Source: Scolanthus callimorphus (taxonomy: Eukaryota; Cnidaria; Anthozoa; Actiniaria; Edwardsiidae). From it: 64,000 nt of DNA. How positions within the stretch are numbered: the first letter of the stretch is position 1; the number at the start of each line of letters is the position of its first letter. The translations under genes were made by a program, and so were the position numbers. The stretch is from the NCBI GenBank assembly GCA_033964015.1, contig CM066919.1:22289421-22353420 (forward strand), written 5' to 3'. Shown here piece by piece: positions 43,701-54,480 of the stretch. The notes under the pieces are model-generated. The model saw only the letters and a program-made list of their open reading frames with translations, made no database searches and was not told the origin of the DNA.

Positions 43701-44859
43701 GCAATGAACTCTTTTATTTCGTCTTGGGTATTTTTAGACTGTTTCGCATGTTGCCATGGTTACTAATAAAACAAAAAATCACCCTGCTGTTAAAACCCCA
43801 CTATAAAACAATACTTCATTATTTATGAAATACTTTGTTATTTCACTTAATAGAGAATCGTGCCAGCATTTTAATAGAAATCTTCACGCCAAAAAAAGAT
43901 ATTACTTCCTCCCTACAAACATCATGCAAGTTTTTAGAAAATAAAAGATCCAAGTTTCAATGATTCTTGTTTTGCATGTCAAGAACGTAAAGACTATGAG
44001 GAGACCCAGACAGGGGAGATACCTGCTGGTATAGATTGATTGAGAATTCGCATGGTTGAATTTCTTCAGCAAAGATTAATTGGTGTAGAATATTAACTGA
44101 TTCCAAAGCTATGATAGACTTTTCAAGATTAGTGGTTCTATTTTCCCGATGTAAAATGTTTGCCCTTTCAATCATCCCAAGGGCATTAACTTTTAAGACA
44201 CCTAATCTTACCACTTTAATTAACAAGACCCAACATACTTACTTTGTTTCTATTTTAAAAATTATTTCCATCGGGCTAATATAGGAAACTTTTGCCTATT
44301 GAAAAAACTCAATAATAAGGGGGAAAGTTGTTTACAGTACATGTACTCAGTTTTTGTAATAATATAGTAATTGAAATGTTAATGCCATAAAGTTGAAGTT
44401 CTCAAAACCAAAATAAACACTAAAACGTGAGGTCTAGCTCTCATTTAGAAGTAGAATAAGTTAATTTTCATCCTTTTTTGACCACAAAAACGTTCAGACA
44501 TCTTGACCGTCTACTCTTGTTTACTCTTGGAGCTTTTTTTCAGCAAATATTTGAAAAAACACTGACCAGAAGCAAAACCAAATATTGTTTATTATGCGTG
44601 GGCAAGTAGTTAAAAAAGCTTATTTGCTGAACTTCCACTTCAAGATCTTTCAAGATCAAAACGAAACTTTTAAAGTAAGAAACATCAGATGAAAATTATG
44701 TTACTTCGGCTTACCAAAATACCACACCAAATGCACTAGCATCGGGTCCTCCGTACCCAGCCCATACACAACCAACGATGACAGTACTACTCCACAAACC
44801 AAAGCGATAGCCCCAAAAACACATGCTACCTTGGCTTTAGACTTCTCTATTTCAGCCAT
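37788..44859 (-). CDS. Four-transmembrane protein A (local family)
   Basis: Exons: 44715-44859 (ATG 44859), 41968-42022, 39539-39711, 38635-38764, 37788-37910. The product is a small four-TM protein: exon 1 'MAEIEKSKAKVACVFG' leads into TM1 and a GCVWAGYGG motif; exon 2 gives TM2; exon 3 starts MVFYLVLAILNT (TM3) and a Cys-bearing loop (CTMNSNNECDCG); exon 4 holds TM4 (AAIICFAISIVGCVMVCC); the tail is TQTNVVVVQQQ with an AYPPQAYPPGQAYPMQ end. Exon structure and sequence match gene C. Seven single bases must be restored (two each in exons 1-3, one in exon 4) to keep the paralogue's frame, while every splice site is intact. The family is not recognised; the topology recalls MS4A or MARVEL-type proteins, but no signature proves either. 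Alternatively a recent pseudogene. Confidence 0.7.
38800..39530. repeat. (GAT)n-type simple repeat in gene A intron 3
   Basis: About 700 bp of GATGAT/AATGATGA-rich DNA between exons 38635-38764 and 39539-39711. The matching intron of gene C (57290-58065) carries a similar GATGTTGAT-rich tract. ORFs on either strand are repeat artefacts. Confidence 0.85.
39917..40863. mobile_element. 947-bp element, GGGACCGTTCATTTT ends, TAA duplication
   Basis: Mirrored ends GGGACCGTTCATTTTTTATC / GATAGAAAATGAACGGTCCC, with TAA at 39914-39916 and 40864-40866. The left flank has three direct repeats of GGGGGTCACCCAAAAAAATA, and the right has the inverse plus a G-run. Non-coding. Confidence 0.8.
40930..41513. 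mobile_element. Element of the GGATT...GTTTACA family, copy 1
   Basis: The left side has 'TGACGTCAGTGTTTACAT'; the right, inverted, 'GTGTTTACAGTTTGGGCTCA'. Both correspond to the two ends of 45931-46338. Confidence 0.5.
41815..41918. repeat. Inverted repeat GATTCCGCCGAAAATAGCAC
   Basis: Arms GATTCCGCCGAAAATAGCAC and inverted GATTCCGCTAAGAAAATAGC, 50 bp before gene A exon 2. Probably a MITE. Confidence 0.55.
42423..42648. mobile_element. MITE, AGAGCCTGTGTCAGCC family, copy 2
   Basis: Mirrored ends AGAGCCTGTGTCAGCC and GGCTGACACAGGCTCT, sharing its interior with 32765-32967. In gene A intron 1. Confidence 0.75.
42665..43305. mobile_element. Foldback with CGGCTAACGGTGT outer and CCGGGGATGATCGTC inner arms
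   Basis: Outer arms CAAATCGGCTAACGGTG and mirror. The inner arms near 42783 and 43215 read CCCATATTTTTTAACCGGGG and its inverse and enclose repeated CCCTAAAAGATACC words. Fragments of the outer arm recur at 54283-54490 and 58440-58468. Confidence 0.7.
43306..44714. other. Gene A intron 1, unique AT-rich DNA
   Basis: No coding exon or repeat that I can support. A GTTGCCATGGTTAC motif lies at about 43750-43763. Confidence 0.45.
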
Positions 44860-44964
44860 AGTTTATCAGACTTTTTTTGCAAGCTAGTGTTGTCGTGATT
44901 TTAGCTGAGATCAAATGTGGAGGTGAAGAAATGCAGACCTCAGTGGGAATTTATGTTGGTTAGA

Positions 44965-45062
44965 CTTTACCATGGAAACCTAGTAGATGTTTTGTTTTCA
45001 TTTAAAACTAGCCAAAGCAAATGCACGTCATTTGCTGTTTGCTATTGTTTCCATGGGTGATC
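44965..45062 (-). promoter_or_regulatory. Conserved proximal promoter block of gene A
   Basis: About 106-203 bp upstream of the A start codon. Shared with gene C (62165-62258): CCATGGAA at the near end, 'AGCCAAAGCAAATGCAC' in the middle, and TTGTTTCCATGGGTGAT at the far end. The outer words form an inverted pair (CCATGGAAAC / GTTTCCATGG). Conservation between paralogues is visible; function is inferred. Confidence 0.6.
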
Positions 45063-47000
45063 AGAGGTAAAAGTCGTACACAATATGGCGGTCATTTTAC
45101 AGAAGCAAGCTGTGTACATTGTATAAGGTTTGTTTGCAGACCCTGGGATATGTTTTCTTGCATGATAACCTAGGAAGAACACTTTCAGTTCAGGCTGAAA
45201 GAATGAAAATATTTTGTTATTTTCTATTCTTTATTGCTTAAGGTTGCGTTTTGCTAGGGAATACTGTTAAGTCCAGAATGCAAAAAATTCCCCTTAATGT
45301 ACAGAGGAAAATCTTTGAAATTTTCAGGACTAACTTCGGATCGGACGAAATGTCAATTTAAAAGAAAAAATACAGAAAAAGTGTTTATCATTATCCATAC
45401 TTGCAAAAATTCGCTTTTTTTTCCGATACGCTAAGGAAATACGCTACGGAAGTAGCGACAAAAAAGGTGTCACCCGAATGGACTTACTATCCCGCATAAT
45501 AACTCCATGTTCTTGGCAATAACATTTTTATTTTTCGTTAAATTGTGAAATACATCAGCAGTAGTTGTTTGGAAAATCTCCGTATTTGGATATGATATCG
45601 AAAAAAACTGCAAAATTCTTTCTTTTTCTTTGTGGATGAAGAAATGTCTTTTAGTTAGAAAAAAGTGTCACCAGTAACGGTATTTCAAAAGAAAGTTTTA
45701 ATTGAAAAAAAAATCCCCGTCACTTCTCGGTCTCGCGCCCTCTTCGGCATTCTCTACTATAGAGAAGTGTTCAAAACATTATATATTCCTTCTTTAAAGA
45801 AATGGCGAGTAGATAGCCCGGAATCGGCTAGGATGACTTAGAAATATCTGTTGACTAGTTCCTTTTACCTTTGACTTCCTTTAGCCCTAAGGACCTGCCT
45901 TCGATATTTTCCGTCTCATTTTGGCCAAAAATAGGAGGATCCTTGCTGACGTCATTGTTTACATTCTCGAAATTTTGAAACGCCGTTTTTAGCTTTGAAA
46001 ATGCAACGAAAAGCTCAAAACAAGTTTATTTTTCATTCTTAAAAAGTCTTGACCTGTTTCCTTTCTTTCTGTGTCATTTTTCAGGCTAGTTTAAACTTTT
46101 CAAAATTGTGTGAAAATCATTGGGGCAAAACACTAAATTGCTCACATGTTTCCTCTCAATTGAACGTTGCACCACGCGCTTAGAATTCGAGATATCAGCT
46201 TGAAATTTTCCAATTATGTTTTATTTACAGTACTCTATTGATATTCAGAACGCATCATTTTATAGCTCCCTCGAACGGTCTGATTCTTAACATTGCTCAT
46301 GCTAATGAGCTCAAAATGTAAACAAAGGATCCTCCTATAGTTGACTAAAAACACTAATTCAAAAGTAATAGTCGGGCGAAAAGCTCATTCAGTTTGCATT
46401 CATTTCCAACAAAATGATAAATTAACTTCATGAAGAAACCGGCTTTGCACTATAGAGAATAAAACAAAGAATAGGAGGTTTCAGATTGAATGATCATTTT
46501 CTAGCAATATTAGGTTGCATTTTATCTCTATTGAAAATTTTGTGTCGGCTTAATATCGTGCTCAGTTGGAAGACGATTGGCTGGCACTAGTTCCTGTATT
46601 TCCTCGAAACGGCATATAAGCACAATACTTATTGCATCAGTGACCCAAATCACGTAGTAAGCGAATTCAAACCTTATTTTGGCACAGTACAGGTTAGCCG
46701 AAGAAGACAGCTAAGTTTTTAACGTAATGGTAAAGCTTTTTTTACTGTATATCTATTGTATACGGGTTATCTATAAAAAAGGCACACGATTCTTGCAATG
46801 TGCTTCTTGATGTCTCGAAATTGTTTGCGCGCAACGAACCGCACTTTTGTGCCAATATTCTAGTATTAAAGTTTAAAGTTAGCTTCGGTAACTCATTTGA
46901 ATAGAATTTCTTGAATCAAGATCAAGTGCGAATTAACAGTCTGCTAGTCTCAATTCGTACACCAAATCATTTTTGGAAAAAGATCTTAAAAGAAAGCATA
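45063..47000. other. A/B divergent intergenic region
   Basis: Contains the element at 45931-46338. Upstream of gene B, an inverted CCAAT (GATTGGCTGG, 46574-46583) and a CATATAAG TATA-like word (46612-46619) could form the B promoter. Otherwise unrecognised. Confidence 0.35.
45931..46338. mobile_element. MITE, ATAGGAGGATCC ends, copy 2 of family at 40930
   Basis: Perfect 12-bp inverted ends ATAGGAGGATCC and 408 bp length; near the ends TTGTTTACAT words are mirrored. Confidence 0.7.
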
Positions 47001-50000
47001 ATGACGTCCGAGAAGAAGTTGAGCTCTACTGTTGCAATTATTATAGGGTTGTTTTCTCTTATCTTGTTTTTTGGTGGGATAACAATGTGTGTTATCGGTG
47101 GCATCTTTCTTGAAAGTATGGAGAACACAAAAGCAAATGGGTTATGGTCTGGAGTCCTGGTGAGTGAAAACTCCTTGCAAATGTATGTAATGTATAATAC
47201 CGTTACAGTGAGCTCATAAATGTTTTCATCAAAGTTGATCATGATGTGGTAGTCATCGGAAGGACTGAGGGTTTGACACTTAGCGGAAGTAATCTTCAGA
47301 GAATATAGAATTGTCAGATCAACTGCTAGCCCAGGACAATGTAAAATGTAATGTTTATTTTCTCTGCTTGCTTTTGTCTAGAGCAGTAAGGCCTACGGCA
47401 AACGCCGTGCCAGAGTCGCACCGTTCCAATACAAAACAATAGAAAGATTTTGATTATAAAGTATAACGAAGTGGCATCCTTTGAAAAGGGAAAGGTTCGA
47501 CAGCAGAAGAGCGACTGAAGTTCGGCGTTTGCCGTAGGCCTTAGAGAATCTTGGCTTAGGGCACTCATTTGTTCACTAAAATCCAAGACTTCTTCAGCAG
47601 CAAAAAGACAACTGCAGCCCATAGACCTTATTGAATACCATGGTCTCCGTTTCCTGTGATAACTATAGTGTACGATATTATTAAGCAATATTATTGTGAT
47701 ACTGCCTGCTTTACAGTGGCGCCGTGCGCAGCCTGAAGGCCTGCAGGCAAGGGCCTGCAAATTTTGGAGAACTTTTGTCATTCCTGGTACAAGTACTGAG
47801 CCCGAGACCGTGCGGCTGCAACCTTTTATAATCCTGCGTATGCCGCGCCCTCGGTTTATATCCTGTAATTCAATTCTTGCTCAGTTGTGGTTTTAAAGGC
47901 GGCAAGTATAAAATGCAGACCAGAAAATGCAGACTGGAAAATGCAGATCGAAAAATGCAGACCAGAAAATGCAGACTAGAAAATGAACTCATCGTAAAAA
48001 TTGTGAACAAGTTGGTTTTTGTCCATTTATATTAAAAACAACAGTTTTGGATGTTGTTGTTCGGTTTTCGCGGTGAGGAGGCTCGTTTCAAGTTATTGAA
48101 TGAAAAAGCAGAATTGGAAATTCCCTCAAAATATTATTTCCCATTGCGGCATTCAGTGTCTGACTATAAATATCAAAGAAACTACAGGTAAACGTAGCAA
48201 CCAAGCTAGCAAGTTGGATAATTCAGTATTGCGCAAAACAATGTTTTAATTCCTAGAAACAAAACACACACTTTAGTTTCTGTCACGGCGATCGCTGTGA
48301 TCGCTATGCCTGTAATTCACGCAAGTTCGCTCAGATCAACAGGTAAGTTCCAGTTTGTTTTCAGGTCTAATTCGAACTAAAGTCAGATGGTCAATAAAAT
48401 AATATGGTTCTCAGTAATTGAGAGCCTGTTCATTCACTCAGTCGCCTCAAAAACGTGTAGTGTTTTGCTCAAATCTTCGCAGTTCGGGATCGTTTTCAAA
48501 CTCATTCGTGCTACACTTTCTTTGTGGCAGTCCAGGCCCTCGATCTTGACGATCTCGCTACCCACATGAACACATCATTTCTTCTAACTGTAATTTACAC
48601 TAACCTAAGTTTGCATTTTCCAGCTGCACTTTCTAGTCTGCATTTTTCGGTCTGCATTTTCCAGTCTGCATTTTCTAACCCGGTGCCTTGGTTGATTCTT
48701 GAAGGGGCAAGAGAAATATAGAGCTCATTTTTTATTGTGTTTTGCTTGATTTCGCAGGTGGCGCTATGTGCGACGTTTGGTTTGGCAGCATGGTACAGCA
48801 AAAGTTATATATCGGTAATCTAAAAAACTATTTCAAAACATGTTTTACAAGCACACAACCGACCTGTTCCTCGCTTCCTTTCTCTGCAGCCTGCAAAATT
48901 GCCGAAACAAACACTTGCTGGAAATTTGATTTGTCTTCACTTTTGCTCTCCAAAATTTTAGACGTGGTGGCAAATATTTAATTTTGTAAAGTTGTCTTCT
49001 GGCACTTTTTTCTCGTGCTGGCTGGGAAAAATGATTTATTAATTGCTGTCTCTACAGTGCTGCAAATGTGATTCATTTGAAATATAAGGAGATAATTTTA
49101 GTCACGACCAATAAAAAAACACTATTAGTGAGTTGAAAAGCGGTGCCATGCATTTTACCCCAACGATTGCATGTGGAAATTGTTCATTATTGTGGATGAT
49201 ACACCAGGGGGTACTCCCTCATATATAGTATATGGGTATGTGTCGCCCTAAAGGGTATAGTTTTGGGTCTCCCAACTCTGCGGTAGGTTATCGTTTTTCA
49301 CTTGTTTGGTCTCTGATAGGGTATGTATTTCTCAGTATGGCTACCCTACAAACAAATTTCAAATCAAAGTTCTTCCGCATTTAGTGATAAAGACAGTTCC
49401 TTGTAGGTCTATGGTAGGGTATAATAAAAAATATTGTATTGTATTGTATTGTATTGGTATTAAAAACAAGGATTTTTGGTCTCTGATATAGGGTCAAGTT
49501 TTGGAGACCTCGGCGGCACAACCCTACCAGGGCACCCAACGAGACAATACCGTAAAACAGCTTAGAATACCATCATAAGTCGTTGCTGAGCATACAAATG
49601 AATGTAAACCAAGTATTTTTGTTCCCTAAGAATTTTATATCTGTTCGGATTTCATAGCTGAAAGTTTTGGGTTGCGAAAATTTTAGGGATTGAAATCAAG
49701 TCTTCCGAAAATGCTAGGGGAAAAACTCTATCCGAAAATTTTGGGTGACCTTTTTAATGGCAAAAATCCCCCCAAAATAGTAAAATTTCACCTTTTGTGC
49801 AGTTCAAAAAATCCAGGGGATCTTAGAATCTATATACGAAAGTTTAAAGCTTGAAATTCTGAAGCAAAAGTTTCAGCTCTCATTGCACCATCCGAACAAT
49901 GGAGTACCCACCCCAAAGGGATGATACATGAAGCGGACATGGGACTGAGACTTCTGCAGGAGCTAAAAAATGCTTGCTATGCATACGTATGACACTTATA

Positions 50001-53000
50001 TACATGTTCAACCACAGGTTGCCCAAGCTCTGTGTTAGTGTTTCATATTAAATAAATTTGAACAAATTTAGCCTTAAGCCCTGGCCAAACGAAACGCAAG
50101 TTCACGCAAGTCGATGCAAGTTTTGTAACTTGCGTCGACTTGCGCTCGTTTGGTCACCAACTTGCGATGACTTACACGGACTTGCAATGACTTGCGTTCA
50201 CTTTGAACATGTTCAAATTTTCACGCAACTTGCGACAACTTGCGTCTCGTTTGGCCACCACATCGCAAGTGTACGCAAGTTGATGCAAGTTTCCAATTTT
50301 CTTAGTTTTCCGAATTAACGAAATATTATGACCAAAATAAGTCATGAAAATATTGCACTTATAGTTTTAGCTGTTATTTACAAGTGTTTATTAGCCTTTG
50401 TGATCTCCTCTATCTCCTCTGGGAAGTCTTAGGCCATTTGGATCACTTTTTCGAGAGATATCATTCACAAACCTCCCCCACCTAAGAAAAAGAGAAGGTA
50501 GGAAACATGGAAATATTTACTCCTGGCTATCTATTTTGTATGATTATCGAACATACTGCTGGTGGAGTTTGATGTAAGTTGAATCATTTTTCTCTATTTT
50601 TTTTTTTGCCGAAAGCAGTGACCACATGTCGCGGCCATGTTTCCTACCTTCTCTTTCTCTTAGGTGGGGGAGGTTTGTGAATGATATCTCTCGAAAAAGT
50701 GATCCAAATGGCCTAAGACTTCCCAGAGGAGATCACAATAGGCTAACAAAGAAGTATAGTACAAAATGATTGAACAATTCTTTTATGTTCATTATTTTAC
50801 AAATTTCGACTTCAACATAGCTAATATGCAAGCTATGCAGAGTGCTTAAACAGCCTAAAGCTAAATTCATTCAAATTTATTTAATATGAAACACTAACAC
50901 AGAGCTTGGGCGATCTATGTTCAACAAGAATTGGTTGTTTCGCTTCTTAGGCCGTGCTGGTCCTCATATCCTCCTGTGTAGCCGCTGTTGTTTCCTTGGC
51001 TCAATTTCTTGTTGTGAGGGATCTCAATGATTTCTACGCGCCAACGGTAAGCACCATTATGAAAAAAAAGCACTGACAAATCAAGAGTGTAGTCATCTTT
51101 TTTAAGAATCACCTGGAGGATTTCTCGAGATCTCGCCTCATGCCCTTCGTCCTAGAAAAACACAAAATGGAGGTTTCTACTTGCTATATTTGGAATTCTA
51201 GATGCTTTCCTAACTTATTTCTTACCGTAAATTGTCAAACATTCGTCAAAACTTGCAGTTTGGAGAAAAACGCAGGCCGCAGGCCGCCATCTTTGTTTTG
51301 GTTCCCAGGAGCCCGGAAATACCTACACAGGTAGCCCACATCACGCAACTTTGTTGGCATAAAACGACCGCATTTATCTATTAGGAAAGGTCTCATTTTG
51401 CGCAACGTTTTAACGACTCTCGTTTTTACTGTAATCTATCCTATTCGTTGTTGTTTTCCATCACAGGCCTTGTATGAGGGAATACATGCGGTAGCAATCA
51501 TTTGTTTGTCGCTAAATGTACTGGTATTTATAGTAGCGTTGCTGGGGCTATGGAAACGCTCTTCATCGCCAGGACAAGTCATTCAAGGGGTATTGTATAC
51601 ACGTTTAGGAGATTTCGGCATGATTTAACCGTGCTGACTGAACGAATTCGTGCTCCATGACGGCGACGTATCTCCCTTGAAGCCAAAATTAATTATAAGT
51701 CAATTATAGTAGATAAACATTTTACGGGATATTTTGATTTCCACAGACAAAAGACCACTTTCCTACCGTCTGTGCGAGAAACTAACATCTTAGGTTGAAA
51801 AATTATTCCCTTGATAAGGGAATACACACGAATACAAGGCTTTTAGCAGATAATGCAGCACCCTAAAACTTGGGGGCGCCGAAGAGGCAAAAAATGAAGT
51901 GGATGCACGTTATTTCGTTTTTTCGTGTTTTTCCTCATATACATTTTGATGAAAATATGTCAAAATATAATCTTAACCCCTACGTTCTCTGAGCCTAATG
52001 TCAAAACAGAAAAAAAGGAGAGGCTTCTGTTCTTCTGTTCCTTTTCTTCTACGTGCTCAGTCCCCCCCCCCCCCCCCCCCCCCCCAGTTCAAAAAGTGGT
52101 CCGCCGCCTATGTATGAGATTCGATAAATAGGACAAATTACACTATGGTTGCGGCAAACCAGATAAACGCTTTTATGGACTCGGTTTCTGATGAAAATTG
52201 AGAACTTTGTATTTTGTAGGGTGGGCGAGCAAGCTCCACGGGTGGCCGAGAAAATACAGCGGCTGCATATTCAGTTGACAGTGGATTACAGCAGCTCGGA
52301 ATAGGGCGGCAATTGCCGGCTTATAGTGGAACCAGTGGTGCGTCACCCTACATGCCACCTACTTATGACCCTCTCCCACCCTATGCGCCTGCCGAGATAC
52401 CATCAGCACCTTCCTTGGTGGGTGGTCCCCCCATGCAATACTCCCAGGAAGGAACCTCTTCCCCCATGCAGCCGCTACAGCAACCGCCAGTTATTCCACC
52501 GCAGCAACCTACGCCACGTCCCCCGTATCTTCAGCACCAAATGAGCGCTCCAACTGTACCAGCTCAGCAACCCGCTCCCCCAGCCCCGCCCCCGCATCTG
52601 GTGTATCGCCCTCCTCCTCTTGTGCATCAAATGAGTGCACCAGCTTTAGTTCATCGACTGCCGCAGCAACCTCCTTCACAACCGTACCGACATGCTAGCG
52701 TACCGATAATACAACCTCTACCGCAAACTGTGATATCTCCTAATCAAGTGAACGTCGTAACGGTGGCGCCAGGGCAGGTAAGAGGGGGTTTGGGGTTGGG
52801 GGGTGAGGGTGGGATTTGCGGGATGTAAGAGGTTAGGTGAGGAGGACAAAACAATGAGATATTCAGAAAGGTAAATGGGTCTTGGGTGCTATATACCCCC
52901 TCCTGATTTTTAACATTTTTCGAAACACGTGTTAGGACCACCCGCCTTCATTGCCTGAATGCCTTGCTCTCCTTAGTTGGAGTTAGAGTTCCCGTGCAGC

Positions 53001-53502
53001 CGGCAAGGAAGCGTACACAAGGACATCTTCAGGGGCTCCGAAGAGTTCTTGGCCGCTCCAAGGCTCCAAGTAAAACAACGTTTTGGGCTCTTGGGATCCA
53101 GTGCCAGGGTTTTGGGAGTTATTTTTCCCTAGTAATCTCGTCTGATAGCTCTTATTAGTATATACCAAATCAGTGAAGTCATTTTTGCGCGCCCTGATTG
53201 CTGGTTCTTGAAATAGTAGATATCCACCACTATTCACCTCCCCTTCGAGGGATAGTTATTAATGCTCGTTTTATACTTTTATACAGCAAGTTATAACGGC
53301 ACCCGGGGGCGTCACTCCGATGGTCGTCATGCCAACCGGACGGATGGTAGTTACACCTGCTATAGGGGGCAGAACCCATGGCGGTAGTGGTCTTACACGT
53401 ATTCTATCTGATGGGATATCCGACGGTATAAGCGATGGGATATCGGAAGGTATAAGCGATGGGATATCGGAATGTATAAGCGGTGGGATATCCGATGCTT
53501 GA
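47001..53502 (+). CDS. Four-transmembrane protein B with long Pro/Gln-rich tail
   Basis: Exons 47001-47159, 48758-48814, 50951-51046, 51467-51589, 52220-52777, 53287-53502, all in phase 0 and free of frame errors. About 402 residues. TM1 lies in exon 1 (IIIGLFSLILFFGGI), TM2 spans exons 1-2 (VALCATFGLAAWY), TM3 is in exon 3 (LISSCVAAVVSLAQFLVV), TM4 in exon 4 (AVAIICLSLNVLVFIVALLG). Exon 2 is exactly 57 bp, as in gene C. The cytoplasmic tail has PPTY (about 191-194), LPPY and PSAP (about 206-209), many PQ/PP runs, then NVVTVAPGQ, echoing the TNVV-V-Q tails of A and C. The last exon ends in ISDG/ISEG repeats. The exon 4 donor is uncertain (GTATTG at 51590 chosen; GTCATT at 51578 is possible). 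It belongs to the same local family but is divergent and on the opposite strand. Confidence 0.75.
47386..47542. mobile_element. MITE, GTAAGGCCTACGGCAAACGC ends
   Basis: Mirrored ends around AAGGCCTACGGCAAACGCCG; about 157 bp in gene B intron 1. Confidence 0.65.
47912..48680. mobile_element. Foldback with tandem-repeat arms (AAAATGCAGACC)n
   Basis: The left arm is about five tandem AAAATGCAGACC-like units (47912-47982); the right arm has four units of the inverse (48613-48678). The spacer is unique. Confidence 0.65.
49195..49930. mobile_element. GGGGGTACTCCC-type element
   Basis: Begins CCAGGGGGTACTCCCTCATA and ends with AATGGAGTACCCACCCC. The interior has repeated GGGTATG/AAAATTTTGGG words and a short (GTATT)n patch at 49432-49455. 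Related sequence lies at 28430-28860. Confidence 0.5.
50020..50911. mobile_element. About 890-bp foldback with nested CTTGCG-repeat MITE
   Basis: Outer arms 'GCCCAAGCTCTGTGTTAGTG' and mirror; inner arms of over 100 bp around 50395-50510 and 50636-50745 (GTGATCTCCTC... and inverse). A nested element at about 50077-50265 starts AGCCCTGGCCAAACGAAACG after TTA and is filled with ACTTGCG words. It ends 40 bp before gene B exon 3. Confidence 0.7.
53405..53500 (+). repeat. 24-bp coding tandem repeat in gene B last exon
   Basis: About 3.5 copies of a 24-bp unit reading ATCSGANGGTATAAGCGATG encode ISDGISDG/ISEG repeats at the C terminus. Confidence 0.75.
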
Positions 53503-53910
53503 GTGGTGGGATATCTTCTGCGATATCCGACTTTTCGTTTTAGAACAATATGTAAAGACAATGAGAGCTTATTGGTAAAGATGAATAACAAATGAAGGAT
53601 AAACAGAGGTAGGATTACATCCAAATTCGGACTTTAAGTCTGTACTTCATAAAAGTTATGCGAGGAGTACAGGGAAACACATGGGAGTATAAGGTTACAC
53701 AGAGGAAGTACAGGAGAGAACATGGGACAAACACAATATACATATATTTAGTAGAAACCCACTCGCATAATCTAATTGGCTCCGCTACTTAATGTCTATA
53801 TTAGAGTACGAGTTCGAGTTTTCTGAGTCTATTTGACTCATAGAAACGAATAGTAGTGTTTTAGTAAGTAGAAACATGATCTCGAAGACAAAAGGACGAT
53901 CCACCGTATG

Positions 53911-54193
53911 CATTGCTACGCGACCTCAAAATAGACTGTTGCGATTGGCGATTCTCAAGCAAAGGAATTGTAATATCGATTTTCCTTAGCCAGAAGCTTT
54001 AATCATTCTAGGCCAGAAAACCAAAAGATAGCTTACAATAATTTTAGTTAATTTTCAATCAATCTCGACCCACCGAAGTAGCCGAATCCAACGTTTTGGT
54101 TTTGATTGACACTGATTGACACTAGCTGAGCTAGAAATCGCCAATCGCCCATCGCAACAGTTAATTATTTTGAGGTTGCGTAGCAATGCATAG
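53911..54193. mobile_element. MITE, ATGCATTGCTACGCGACCTC ends
   Basis: ATGCATTGCTACGCGACCTC and its mirror bound 283 bp; inner GCGATTGGCGATT is also mirrored. Confidence 0.7.
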
Positions 54194-54295
54194 TGATAAC
54201 CTCAAACGTTATTTGCTGTTGATGACCATATCATCATTCTGGTAGCCTGAGAACATCCGCCGGTACCCGCGACCTTAATAGACCAAATCGGCTAA

Positions 54296-54480
54296 GGGGC
54301 CGACCATTTAACTTTTGAGAGGGGGGGGACTTTTTTGTCAGTGCAAGATTTTTTTTTTATACCTCTGTTATGCGGTGAAAATTATTTTCCAATAAGAAAG
54401 AAGGGTTTTAGTCACCATTTTGCAGTGTGGGAATTTTTTTTCAAAACAGCCCCCCCTCCTAGAGTTAAATGGTCGGCCCC
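54296..54480. mobile_element. MITE, GGGGCCGACCATTTAAC ends, TAA duplication
   Basis: 185 bp with mirrored GGGGCCGACCATTTAACT ends and TAA at 54293-54295 and 54481-54483. Removing it and one TAA restores CGGCTAACGGTG, a word present intact at 42665-43305, so it is an insertion into that older element. Confidence 0.88.
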
